From Laburnicola sp. R22_1 (lineage: Eukaryota; Ascomycota; Dothideomycetes; Pleosporales; Didymosphaeriaceae), in assembly GCA_014281115.1 (NCBI GenBank), contig JACONQ010000022.1, forward strand, positions 1-55,000: DNA of 55,000 nt. The letters run 5' to 3'. Of this stretch, positions 10,227-20,855 are shown piece by piece. The notes under the pieces were generated by a model. It made no database searches and had not been told where the DNA came from. It worked only from the letters and a program-made list of their open reading frames with translations. How positions within the stretch are numbered: the stretch's first letter is position 1; each line of letters begins with the position of its first letter. Position numbers and translations under genes: made by a program.

Positions 10227-10988
10227 ATGGTTAGTACCACGGCTCAATACGGCGTCTCTCCTCCTACAAGCTCTGGCCTATCCACAGCCTCAATCGCCGG
10301 GTTCGTCGCTTTGGCAGTAGCCTTTTGCCTTTGTGCGCTGCTTCTTCTGCTCTACTGCGTTGGCCCACGAATGCGTGACGGGCGACCCCCTCCCCCCGTC
10401 CCCAAAAAGGACCGTCGCCTGCCAGTTGCTTCAACCAAACCTACCTCAAGGCGGAACGCGGCTACTCCCAGCAGACCTGCCCTCGGAAAACCTTCCCTCG
10501 GCACGTGGTGGCTAGCGGGAGCCAACCGCTGTAAGGCTCGCAAACCCATCACTGCCTTTCAGGGTACTGAGGCTTCGCTTCCCACGCATCCGGCCATTTT
10601 GGAGTCCCCCATCTATCGCCAAAATCTCTTCCAGCCAACGTGCCAGCGTTCGAGGCATTTAAGGGGGATCGGCTCGGATCTAGAGAACGCTTGGCCCCAG
10701 CCTTTGCAGCCAGGTCGTACCAAGATGGAGCGCATGCCGGAGCGGCGGCCGTGGCCCGGCTCCAGCCGTGGCAGCAGTTGGTACTCGCGACCCAGCTCGT
10801 GCTGGACGGTTTTCGAGCAAGACCTGGGAGAAGGTCTCGAGCGCGAGTCGGGAGGAAGCCCAGGGCCAACGATAAGATCGGTCCAAGCAGCGGCACGTGG
10901 CCATGCGGTAGTGCAGCCCACGCGTACGCGTGAAGGTCGACGTGGCGTGCTCAGCATGGCGGGGACCGATGGAATACGCGACGTCTAA
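10227..10988 (+). CDS. Single-pass membrane protein with SH3-ligand-like proline motif, copy 1
   Basis: A 253-residue protein of unknown family. A Ser/Thr-rich N-terminus of about 22 residues precedes one strongly hydrophobic segment (about residues 23-46, rich in Leu, Ala and Cys), then a basic, proline-rich tail. Just after the membrane segment is PPPPVPKKD, which fits a PxxPxK SH3-binding motif. The tail is rich in Arg, Ser and Pro and probably disordered. The frame is supported by comparison with the decayed copy at 13347-14096: similarity runs in this same frame to the end (for example GSSxYSR and the final GTD-I), so alternative open frames in 10640-11259 are shadows. The likely topology is N-terminus outside and tail in the cytosol. 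Confidence 0.65.
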   Translation: MVSTTAQYGVSPPTSSGLSTASIAGFVALAVAFCLCALLLLLYCVGPRMRDGRPPPPVPKKDRRLPVASTKPTSRRNAATPSRPALGKPSLGTWWLAGANRCKARKPITAFQGTEASLPTHPAILESPIYRQNLFQPTCQRSRHLRGIGSDLENAWPQPLQPGRTKMERMPERRPWPGSSRGSSWYSRPSSCWTVFEQDLGEGLERESGGSPGPTIRSVQAAARGHAVVQPTRTREGRRGVLSMAGTDGIRDV

Positions 10989-11492
10989 GCTACCACCGCA
11001 CGACCATAAACAACGGCACGCCTGTGCACCCCTTGCCTGCGTGACCGCAAGGGGGAGCGCTATCCATCTGTCGAGCCTACGTGCGGCACGTGGCCGGAAG
11101 CGTAGCCATCCGTTGCTACGTGTGCCAGCATCCCCCAAGACCGTTACGTTGCGAGGGGGTGGTACGTTCACCACAGGAGGTGTCCTGCCAAGGCGAGGAA
11201 CCACCGGAGAAGCGCCACCTAGTATTGCCTTTGGCTTCCCCTTTGCCTTGAGGGAGTAGGAGCCTGACCCCTACGCCGTCCCCAGGGGTGGGGTGGCGCA
11301 GGTGCTCGTCGTTGGTCGGTGCATTGGGGCTAGGGTGATGGAGTAGGCAGCAGGATAGATGGATCGTATCGCTATCGACGGAATGAAGGTGGAGGGAAAG
11401 CATCTGGAAAGGAGGAAATGGTTGGCAGAGGAAAGGAGTGTGCTTCTACTACTTCTCTATATAGGCTACGCTCCAGGCGAGGACGTGCGACG
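10989..11492. other. Intergenic between convergent genes
   Basis: Between the 3' ends of the membrane protein (+) and the SGNH gene (-). Open frames such as 10930-11259 overlap shadows of both genes. Nothing distinctive was found. Confidence 0.45.
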
Positions 11493-12459
11493 CTAGTACG
11501 TGGCGACGCTTTGCACCGTCTGGTTGGTTTGCACGCCCCTCACGTGCAAGCCTTGCAGGTTTAGCAGGCCCTTGCCCGCCGCCTCCACCACAGCCTTGTA
11601 CCATACCGATGCCATGCCCTGGTACCCGATATCCGTAGGGTGGATCCCATCAGGACCCAGCCCATCCTTACCAACGTTCGGATACATGTCGCCAAGTACG
11701 ATACGCTGCCCTTTGTGGCGTCTCGCCTCTGCAATGGCGCGGTACTTGGGATTCACAATCGTCCTGATACGGTCGTCGCCCGTGGGATCGGCGTTGGGCA
11801 GGAGGGTAGATAGCACAATCGTCACGCAGTGAATCTGGTCGAAGAGTCTATCCAGGAGTTTGTCCATCTGTCGGTCGATGGAGCCGAGGGGGTATTGGGG
11901 AGAATGGCTGAGCACATCGTTTGTTCCCGCACTGCTTTGTTAGCGTTGTGTAGGGGACCACCTGTGTAAGGTAGGACTTACTTGATCAGCACAAGGTGGG
12001 GTTGGAAGCGGAGGTCCTGCTTGGCGTGCATGGCGACTTGATGCACTAGGGCGCCTGGATGACCTTTGTTTTGCTGTTCGGGTTGTGGCTATCAGCACTA
12101 TAGTAATGGGGGTAAGGAAGTGTAGATGAACGCACCCTGTCCTTCATCTTGCCCAAAGATACCGTGCCTACCATGTCAACGGCTATTCCCGCGTGTTGCA
12201 GCATGTGCTGGAGGTGCTCGCGGTACCTGTTTCTGTTGCTTGAGCCCTAGCCGTAAGTGATCGATGCACCAAGGGGGAGGATGCGTAAGGGGGATTGGTC
12301 GGAACCAACGTGGGATACCATTGAGTTGACCTTGTAAGCCTTAAGGGTTTGCGGGGTGGCTTTCCTTGCAACGTGGAGCGTACTCGTCGTTCCCGAAGAG
12401 AAAGGCAGTGCGCTCGCCAGAGCTAGCAGTGTAGCTGTGAGCACTGTATGGCTATACAT
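11493..12459 (-). pseudogene. Secreted SGNH/GDSL esterase, CE3-like, one nonsense codon
   Basis: Three exons: 12136-12459, 11982-12073 and 11493-11931, totalling 855 bases (285 codons). Intron 1 (12074-12135) has donor GTGCGT and branch GCTGAT; intron 2 (11932-11981) has donor GTAAGT and branch GCTAAC. A signal peptide starts at the ATG at 12457-12459. All SGNH blocks are present: LPLGASITYG with the nucleophile Ser, AGTNDV across intron 2, and DGIHPTDIGY with the catalytic Asp and His. The layout resembles carbohydrate esterase family 3 (deacetylation of xylan-like polymers), an inference. A TAG at 12247-12249, right after block I, interrupts exon 1; it is one CpA-type transition from CAG. 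All later motifs remain, so inactivation looks recent. Confidence 0.8.
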
Positions 12460-13346
12460 GCCTGTGTACAATACGATGGATTTGAGAGCGGCGACGACGG
12501 TTGATGGGGTTGGGAAGGTCTAGTAACGCTAGTAGGTGATAGCAAGACTTAGCATTTACGGGTGACCTAGGCGAGAGGATTGGTACCGTACAGACTAGAT
12601 GCTGGGGAGAGATGAATGGAAAGAGCGCTTCGACAAAGAACCGCTATAGGTACAACGACGCAAACATGCCGAGTGTGGATGTTCAGCCGCAAATGTAGCG
12701 GTAAAGGCCTTCTTCTATAGCTTAGGTGGAGAGGCGTTACTAACTTTTTGCAGCACGGATGGCGTTGCTTCTAATAATTGTACGGCGCGCTCGCTACGCC
12801 TCCATTCCACCAAACCGAAACGCTTACCACGCCTCTACCTAAGGCTTATGCCCCGAAAAGCGCCGACTACGCCCTCCTTAGGCCCTTTATCATTGCACCT
12901 TCCATCTTGGATGCGTATGCAAACGTGTCATCTAGCGAAAAGTCTACCTGCATGTACGCTTTCCCTAGATAAACCACGGGAAATTAGTACAGATACTGTG
13001 TTGTACGCCATGCCAGCAATACAAGCGCCCGAAAAAAAAGAAGAAGAACGAAGAGAGTCGGGGGATTTTAACGTGCCACAGTAGGCTACTATATTTAAAC
13101 TGTGAGACATACAATGTGCTCCTCAATTTGGACAATATTTCTTTACTGGATCTAGCGTGTTACTATTTCACTCTTGTACAGTAGCTAGTCTTCCCTTAAC
13201 TTTTCTAGCAATAAGACTCTAACGCCGCAATATATGGTAATACATAACCGCTTCCTAGTTTTATTACCTGTTACTTGGTTGCAATCGTCATCCTTATTGT
13301 TAACAAAGACCACCTATATAACCTACCATTTCCCCACGCCCAAACC
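12460..13346. other. Intergenic between divergent genes
   Basis: No supported gene; short open frames at 12778-13084 lack features. It holds the 5' regions of the SGNH gene (-) and of the second membrane-protein copy (+). TATATAA at 13314-13320 is 27 bases before the latter's ATG. Confidence 0.5.
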
Positions 13347-14096
13347 ATGTCTTTGGTGGGACTAGACGTTATCTCTACCTCTACACGCTCTATAACGTCT
13401 ACGGTACTGGTAATTGGACTCGTTCTTACGACTCTAGGGTGCCTCCTATGCGCGCTGTTAGCATTTCTACACCTTCGGCCGTGGATACGTAGTAGGCATT
13501 TAGCTGCACAACACCAGTATCCTCCACCCGTGCCCCAAAAAGACCCGCCGCGTACTAGGCCGGCCACCATACCCAAAGGATCCACAAAGCACGGTGCGGC
13601 TCCCCCTACTAGGCCCGTTTACACCTTGTCGCACCCTCTGCCAAAGAGGGCTAGCCCCATCGAGGCGTGCAACGCATTCACCATCTATCGCGGCGTGAAG
13701 GCTTTACCCACCGTGCATTCGAACAGGTCAAGCGTAACAAAGAATTCCGCTCATCCTTCGCTACGGAAACATGGGTACACGGGAAGATTCAGCGTAGACT
13801 TGGAGCATGCATAGCCCCAGCTATTGCAACCGCCATAGGCTACGTTAGGAAGCTTATTGGGACGACAACCTTGGCGCAGCTTAAGCGGCAGCAGCAGCCT
13901 CTACTCGCGGTCGAGCTCATGGTACAGCATCGCCGATGTAGAAGAGCCAAAGGAGAGCCTTACGTGTGGGACACGGGCAGGCCTAGGGTTAACAATAAGT
14001 CCGGTTTGAGCAACTGCAAACCGCTATGCAACGCCACCGGTCGCGTTTCCGCAGAGGGAAAAGGAGTGGGCTATAGAAGGAACCGACTGGATATAG
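13347..14096 (+). pseudogene. Membrane protein copy 2, decayed paralog
   Basis: This is homologous to the gene at 10227-10988 over its whole length and in the same frame. The N-terminus has a Ser/Thr-rich start, one hydrophobic segment (about residues 18-40), and PPPVPQKD at the position of PPPPVPKKD in copy 1. The frame meets TAG at 13812-13814 where copy 1 has TGG (Trp), then another TAG and a TGA, before ending near 14096. TGG to TAG is a G-to-A change with CpA on the opposite strand, as RIP produces. A long open frame at 13667-14101 in another frame is a shadow. As read, 155 residues could still be made, including the membrane segment and proline motif. Confidence 0.7.
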
Positions 14097-14211
14097 GCTA
14101 GTTAGTGAGAATGCGGCCAAGAATAATTATACGAAAACTTACTAATTATCTTTTACCTTTCCACTTTATAACGTTAAGTGAATTTTCTATCTAGTACTAA
14201 GAGTAAATACA

Positions 14212-17200
14212 TTATATAGTTTTATGTAGCCTTACTTTTATAAGATGCCGTCGAGCCTGGTGGATATGTTTAAACCTTGAGAGCACTCTCCTACGGCGCT
14301 GCTTTTCTATTTTGCGACGCATTCAGTTGCTGTTAATAGAGGGTACAAATACACTGCCGCTTTCGCTCCGCTCCTCTCTAGCCCGCTTAGAATATTGGGC
14401 GATGCTTAGCTTCTCTAAAGACATTGCAACCGCTGTTGGAGAGGCCTCTACACGAGTCTCTATTCCTTAGACTATAGCTTCTTGCTCTCGAGTGAACGCT
14501 ACTATTAGCGCGTCCAGCTTATCTAGACTTAGGCCTCTAATCCTCTCTCGCATCGACAGGGTTAGAGGCATCTCTCGCTTCTATATAGGTAGGAATCCCT
14601 TTGTGCTAGCGCTCGTCCGGCTGGCGATCCAATGCTCCACCGTCTTGTCCTAGCCCAGTATTAGCAGCCCCCTCTTTCTACACGCCTTGATTAGCATTAC
14701 TGTCTCCTATGCCTAATTGTATGCGCCCACTCGACCAGCGTATCAGTGCGCTTGGTAGACAAGATTAAAGACCATCCTAGGCGGTTCTTTAAACGGCAAA
14801 GCAACTATGCTAGAATCTGCAAACACAGCTAAAAACCATATCATCTGCCCTATTAAGCTTTGCGTGCGGCTTTCTTTTGTAGACGCGATCAATAACTTGT
14901 TCGACAGGTAGGGCAGGATCCAATGCGTTAAGCGGACGAGGTAGAAGAACTCGTCTAGCCACCTGCTCACCCGCTGGTAGCCCAGCTGGCTCTCTACAAA
15001 CTCGAAGCTCTTCTGCAGGATGAGACAATAGGGTCTACCTCCCCATCCTGCACGCTCTTGCTCGTCGTCCCAGAGAAACAGAAAGTCCAGCAGCTTATCT
15101 ACCATAGAGAAGCGCATCTTGTTCCCTGTGACTAAGTGTGGCGGCGCAACCGCACCCTCTTCCAGAAACATGCGTTTCATTCCCTTATAGCAGAACGTCA
15201 TATTGCCGTCCTGCCTAAGCGCAGCTAGCGACAGCTCGGGACGGCTCTTGTGGGCGGCCAGTATCAATAACCACACATCGGCATCGAATTGCTCCAAGCT
15301 GAGCGCATGTAGATACTCTAGCCACTTTCGGAGCAGCTGGGGGTGCTGCTGCATGTTGTACTGCCAGTACTAGCCTGTTGCCTAGTTAAACCGGACAAAC
15401 ACGTCCCGCAGGTCCTTGACTACTCTCCACCGGCGCTTGTACTCGGCATGCATCAATAAGTTCCCAACAAGCATGTTGTCGCCATGCGGCTGCGCTAGCC
15501 GCCTGGTCACCCAGCTGAACTTGGGCAGGAACCAGCCTATACCGCACCTCTCCAGCGTCTCCTGCATGCCAAGGCCCTCTTTCACGACAAGATCCTGCCT
15601 GCGCCTCTGTTCCCAGCGATCCTTATACAGCAGCGACTCTCTGCATAGTAAGCTGCTGCCGTAGCAGAACCAAAGCGCTCGCAGCGCGATCACCATCACC
15701 ATGGTCTCAGGAAGCAAGTACGTCCGGGCGGTATGCGCGAGCGTATACTCGAACAAAAAACAGTACTTGTTAATTTGTGCGCGGAGAAAGCCGAACAGCT
15801 CCTGCGATAGTACGACGTAGTACGGGAGCGGCGAGCAGACGTCGTCAATGCTGTCGTCATAGAGATCCCACGCACGCCATTGCTCACAAATCTCATCCAT
15901 CATGGTGAGAGAAATTCGATGCTCTTCCCGGATCCCGTACGATCGCCGCTGGTTGTCTCTGAGGTTGAAGAATGCACGGCCTTTACTGTGGAGGTAGGAG
16001 CCCTTGCAGACGTTCTCAGAAAAGGTGGCACCCCCACCCTACTGCTGCAGCGAGCGGATGTAGCCAGGATCCAGCGCCAGATTCTCTACCGCCTCGTTGT
16101 CAAACACGTACACCTTGGAGTCGTCAAACGGCGTCTTAATGTTCGTGTAGAACTGTGAGTACACCAGTCCATCCATATTCTCCTGCCCGCGTGGCACCGC
16201 AGACAGCGTCTGGCCCATCGTGTCTCTCATAGTGGCCCAGGGGTAGGTGGTCACCCGCAGACTCCCTCTAGCCTATTTGCCGTCTTCTAGCAGCTTCACG
16301 CGCGTGCGGGCATAGGACTCCAGGCAGCAGCGCTTCCAGAGAAAAGTCTCGGCCTCGAACTCGGCTGGGACCACGTCGTACGGGTAGGCATAGTCCTCTA
16401 ATGTGACCGTCTTGGCAAGGTCTACATAGGTGCGATCTTTGCTATAGAATTGCGGATCAGCAGCTTCTGCCCAGGCCTGTTCCCAGCGTCCGTACGCACC
16501 AGTTAAGTCGCCTATCATGTGTGCAAGCTTGGTGTTCTTTGCATGCACAAATAGGGTAGCGTTGTTAAAGCAATCCAAGCCAGGGTTTTCGGCAATCCGT
16601 TCAAGGATGGTAGTCCACAGCGGATCAAGGTGCTGGTGCTGTAGCCTATACGCTAAGAGCTGCTCCCGCGCGCTCTCTTTTCGCTTCGACGTCTCTGCCG
16701 ACACCGCGGTTACTCCCCTGCTAGCATTGTCCTCAGAGGCGGGAAGATACGACGCCAGGGTCGAGTCATTCACGGTTTTGCCGATGGCTGGGAGCAGCAC
16801 AGCATCTAGCCAGAGCTGTTAGTCTTGCTTGCTTAGGTAGGTACTATGCTCGTACTGGCTTTCAAGATAAAGTTCTGGGAAGAAGACGAATATCAGCAGC
16901 AACTTAATGCTGCCTACAACAGAACCAAAGCAGTAATGAGGGATCTTGTGCAGCGGCAGATTCCTTGTCGCTAGGTCGCCGCGACAATTATACGCAGACA
17001 CCATAAGGCTAAAATATATATCTGCGTCCAGGTTTAGGATGAGATGCGCTCGAGGGTGCCAGTCGATGCCGTTCCGGGCAAACGCTAGGCTGCTAGGAAA
17101 GCAGCACACACTGTCTACATCGAACCTAACCTTAGCAGCACGTCCTTTCCTACTACTGTTATGGTGCTGTTGGAGGCAGAGGTTGCGGGGCAGCTTCTCG

Positions 17201-18615
17201 TCGGGCGTGCCAACGTCTTCAGGGAAAGCGACGGGACTCGTGCCCTCGAACGCAGCCTTCAGGTCTAAGCTCTCAGGCAGACTAGAGGGTTGCATCAGCT
17301 TTGGGTTGCTAAGAACATCTAGAAGAGGCGTTCCCCCATTGTGCACTCCGCGAAGCAGGTGCGTAATCTCCTCAAACAATAAGCATGCAGAGTGTACGTC
17401 AGGGCGCTAGTAATGTTCCTAGTGGAGTCTGTCCGCTGCTGTGTGCTCCTCGTGGGTACAGCCTTAAAAGTTCCGCAGCTGCTTGGCGAGCTTGTAGGCG
17501 GTTCGCTTAGTGGGTAGAGTAGGTGGACTGCCTGCTCTAGGTGTCGATTGCGTCGGCAACGCTGCTCAGACAGCGCGTGGGCTAAGCACATTACCAGGGC
17601 GGGCGAATAGTAAGAGAGACACAGTGGCTAGTGTTCCTTGCGCAGCTGGCTAAGTGTTGCTGCTGTTAGATGGCTGTGGCAGGCGAGGTGTGCTATAATT
17701 AGTCGATGGGGGTAGTAGTGGAGGGGTGCTATAGCTAGGAGTCGGCTGCACTAGCTGCGGCGCGTTGCTACCCTTAGACGCTTGTCTAGATACAGGTTTA
17801 ACCTAAAAGAGTAGTGTGTTGCTCTGGGTTGGGAAGGTCTTGCGTCAGCCGCTTGACCGAACCAAAGAGACGCTGCACTGGCTTCGTGGGCTGTTCAGAG
17901 CCTCTGGAGAAGCGTTAGCAGCTCTTACTAGAGTGGGTGTTAATATGTGGCTAACACTGCGAGTGTTTGCAATAAAGAGTTCTTCTATAGCAGCCAAATC
18001 CCTAGCAACAGGCGCTGTGGACGATCGCTGCAGGTTACTGCTCTCGATAGCATAACTCTGGCCTGCTGTACTATGAATACTATCGCTGTTTAGTTCTGCA
18101 TGCCTTTCCATGTTCCCTAAGTGCTCTAGAACTTTATCTGCGCTTGTACGTACTTGCGCAGTTCCAGCCTGCATCTCAAGTAAAATACCAGCAGTCCTTG
18201 CATCTCTGTCCTTTATCTGTTGCAGTATACGTTGTTCATACTCAATACGCTCGTTCGTCTGTTCCCTATCGCTCGCGCGGAGTTGACTAATAACTGTCGC
18301 GGCCTCTACGTCGTCTACTGCTAGCGATGCAAGAGGAGATAGTGCTCTATATGCATCCTCGCCTTCTAGCAACTCGTCTAGCTAGATAAGAGGGTCGCGA
18401 GGAATAGGAACGTCGGCGCTGAGTCAAAGACCGAGGTCTGGGTAGGTGGTGGTTAGAGCGCCTAGGAGTGCAGGTTCGTAGTGGATAAAGTCGGGGCGAG
18501 CTATATACTAGAAAGAGCGGTCCTTTCTACGCAAGTATTCTTTGTGATTGCGTCTCCGCTTTGCCTTAGCCTTGGCTTTGGCTGTAAGATACTTCTTTAG
18601 TCTTCTTCCTGGCAT
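14212..18615 (-). pseudogene. Large single-exon unknown gene (~1,467 codons), RIP-degraded
   Basis: From an ATG at 18613-18615 to a TAA at 14212-14214 one reading frame can be followed for 4,404 bases with no frameshift, broken only by about twenty stop codons, mostly TAG or TAA where CAG, CAA or TGG is one CpA-type change away. Long open segments are 17845-18372, 16819-17379, 16273-16800, 15382-15903 and 14743-15354. The protein would start with a Lys/Ala/Arg-rich basic stretch, have a coiled-coil-like region (about residues 80-170), a Ser/Pro/Thr-rich linker, a long globular core with several hydrophobic Trp/Tyr-rich segments, and a basic Arg-rich C-terminus. I do not recognise a family and see no transposase, helicase or polymerase motif. 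Decay of this type implies it was multicopy when mutated. Confidence 0.75.
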
Positions 18616-18665
18616 ACTATAAGCTATAGGGTCACGCTAGAATCGAAAACGCGTCGCGTATTAGA

Positions 18666-19105
18666 GATTAGGAGGGACTCTTCTCAGCTTAGCGCGTTTA
18701 GGCCGGAACTCTTTTTGGCTTAGCCCCACACCTTACCAAATTGGGACCTCACTTCACGACCATACCACCTTTCAACGCAGGTAACTACACGACCACAACC
18801 TTAATCAAAAATTGGAAGAGTACGTTTATTTCGCATGCCCTTGCTCCATACTTTGCACCTTAGAATAAAAATCTGCGAACTAGGGATTCAGTAGGGGTTC
18901 TTCTTAGCTTAGCACGTTTAGGCCAGAACTCTTCTAAGCTTAGCGCCTCCGCTTCGCGCGCCTTACCAAATCGGGACCTTACTTCGCAACCACACTACCT
19001 TTCGACGCAGATAACTGCACGACCACGACCTTAATTAAAAATTAGAAGAGTACGACCGATTTGCATGCTTCTGCTCTTTGTTTTGACACCTTAAAATAAA
19101 AAATT
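18666..19105 (+). repeat. Two 220 bp tandem units
   Basis: TTCTCAGCTTAGCGCGTTTA at 18681 recurs as TTCTTAGCTTAGCACGTTTA at 18901, and similarity holds through the units (for example AACTACACGACCAC and AACTGCACGACCAC). Differences are largely C/T and G/A transitions. It lies between the large unknown gene's 5' end and the AT-rich block. Confidence 0.8.
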
Positions 19106-19254
19106 TATTTCTCGAAATTTTCTAACCTTACCCGTGTATCGTACCTTCATAATTCTTACTCTCTTTTACTATAAAATTCTAACTCTTTTTATATATTCTA
19201 CTCTACTATTATTCTATTAGAATTTTCTCTTATTATACTTTTACTTTTCCTCTC

Positions 19255-19467
19255 TTTTTTTCTCTATTCTTTTTTCTCTATTCTTTTTCTCTATTCTTTT
19301 TCTCTATTCTTTTTCTCTATTCTTTTTCTCTATTCTTTTTCTCTATTCTTTTTCTCTATTCTTTTTCTCTATTCTTTTTCTCTATTCTTTTTCTCTATTC
19401 TTTTTCTCTATTCTTTTTCTCTATTCTTTTTCTCTATTCTTTTTCTCTATTCTTTTTCTCTATTCTT
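19255..19467 (+). repeat. Minisatellite, 13 bp unit CTCTATTCTTTTT, about 16 copies
   Basis: The unit repeats almost without error from about 19257 to 19467. Its homogeneity inside decayed DNA suggests ongoing slippage or recent expansion. Confidence 0.9.
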
Positions 19468-20575
19468 ATCTAATATTCTCTTTCTACTTTCTTCTTCTTT
19501 ACTTTTTTGCTTTTTTTCTTTTTTTTATATACGTTCTTCTTTACTTTATCTAAATACCTATCTTTTTTTTTCTTTAACTATACTTATTATTATAACTTTA
19601 TTTTATTTTATATGCACTCTATATAATTCTTACTCTACTTTCTTATATTAATTTTTTATTTTTTTACTCCTATTTCTTTAAAACCCTAACTTTGTTTTTA
19701 CTTCTTATTTTATAAACTCTTTTTTACTTTTTTTTCTTTTAATTATACTCTTCTATGCAACTGTTTTATATATACTCTTTTACTTTTTCTTTCTATTCTC
19801 TTTTTATCTTCTTTTTAATTTTTCTTTCTTTTCTATTTTTATTATCTTATACCTACCCTATAATTCTACCTTTTTTATAGTTTTCTTATATTATATTATA
19901 CTTTATACTCTTCTATTCCTCTTTACTCTTTATTGTTATTTTTCTTTAATTTTTTATTTTCTTATTTTCTACTACTCTCTCTTATAATCTTTTCTATTTT
20001 CTATTTAACATTAAATTTAATAAAATTCTTCTACTTTTTAAACTTTTATTTTATTTTATTTAAATCTCTTTTGCTTTTTCTTGCGTATATTTCTTTTCTC
20101 TTCTCTTTCTATATTATGTTTTTTTGTCTTTTCTTTATTTTCTTTTATTTCTAAACTGTAAACTTTCTTTCTAACTCTTTACTTACTTTTAACTTATATT
20201 ACTTTCTTATAACTCTTTCTTATAGACTTTAATTATCTTTTACTTAAAAGCTCTACCTCTCTTTATACTTAAAAATCGTAATCCTCTTTTTATATTAAAA
20301 TTCTAATTCTTTCCCTATATTAAACTCCTAACTCTCTCTATACTAAAAATGCTAATACTCTCTATACTTAAAAACTCTAGCCCTTTCTTATCTATTTTAT
20401 ATATAATTTTTTTCTTTACTATTTATTCTATTATATTTTTAACTTAATAATTTTTTTCTTAATTCTATATTCCTTTATTTTCTATAATCTTACCTATCTT
20501 CTTTTACTTTATTCTATCTTACTTTTTTATATTTTATATTACTTAATAACTCTATAAAACTCTCTATTCTCTTAC
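19468..20575. other. AT-rich repeat block, copy A
   Basis: This pyrimidine-rich DNA, without genes, matches 38516-39184 and 41034-41160 in the same orientation. Shared phrases include TAAATACCTATCTTTTT, TTCTATTTTCTATTTAAC and TTTATACTTAAAAA. In copy B a Fot transposon interrupts the block. Confidence 0.65.
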
Positions 20576-20670
20576 TCTATTCTATTCTATTCTATTATTC
20601 TATTCTATTATTCTATTCTATTATTCTATTCTATTATTCTATTCTATTATTCTATTCTATTACTCTATTT
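20576..20670 (+). repeat. Minisatellite, 13 bp unit TCTATTCTATTAT, about 7 copies
   Basis: Near-perfect units just downstream of the TLH copy 1 stop. The sequence differs from the 19257-19467 array although the unit length is the same. Confidence 0.85.
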
Positions 20671-20855
20671 TACTACGCTATTTTACTACGCTATTCTGCC
20701 TTATATTTTATACTATACTATTAATCTATTTTCGGCTTATCTTCTATACGCGACCTATATAAAAACGCTCATTATAAAAAAACATTATCTTGTAATCTAA
20801 TATTATTCTTTTACTACGCTAATTAATGCTAATCTCTTAAACGTCGTTACGTCCT

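Noticed and set aside
10640..11259. Several Arg/Pro/Ala-rich frames on both strands over the end of membrane-protein copy 1
   Set aside because: GC-rich DNA opens all frames here; only the 10227-10988 frame is supported by the paralog.
13667..14101. 144-codon plus-strand frame overlapping the membrane-protein copy 2
   Set aside because: Comparison with copy 1 shows protein similarity in the other frame, with stops; this frame is a shadow.
14212..18615. Starship captain (DUF3435 tyrosine recombinase) or other known transposase as the identity of the large gene
   Set aside because: I looked for a tyrosine-recombinase R...HxxR...Y pattern, a DDE triad or an RT box and could not see one, and no element ends are visible.
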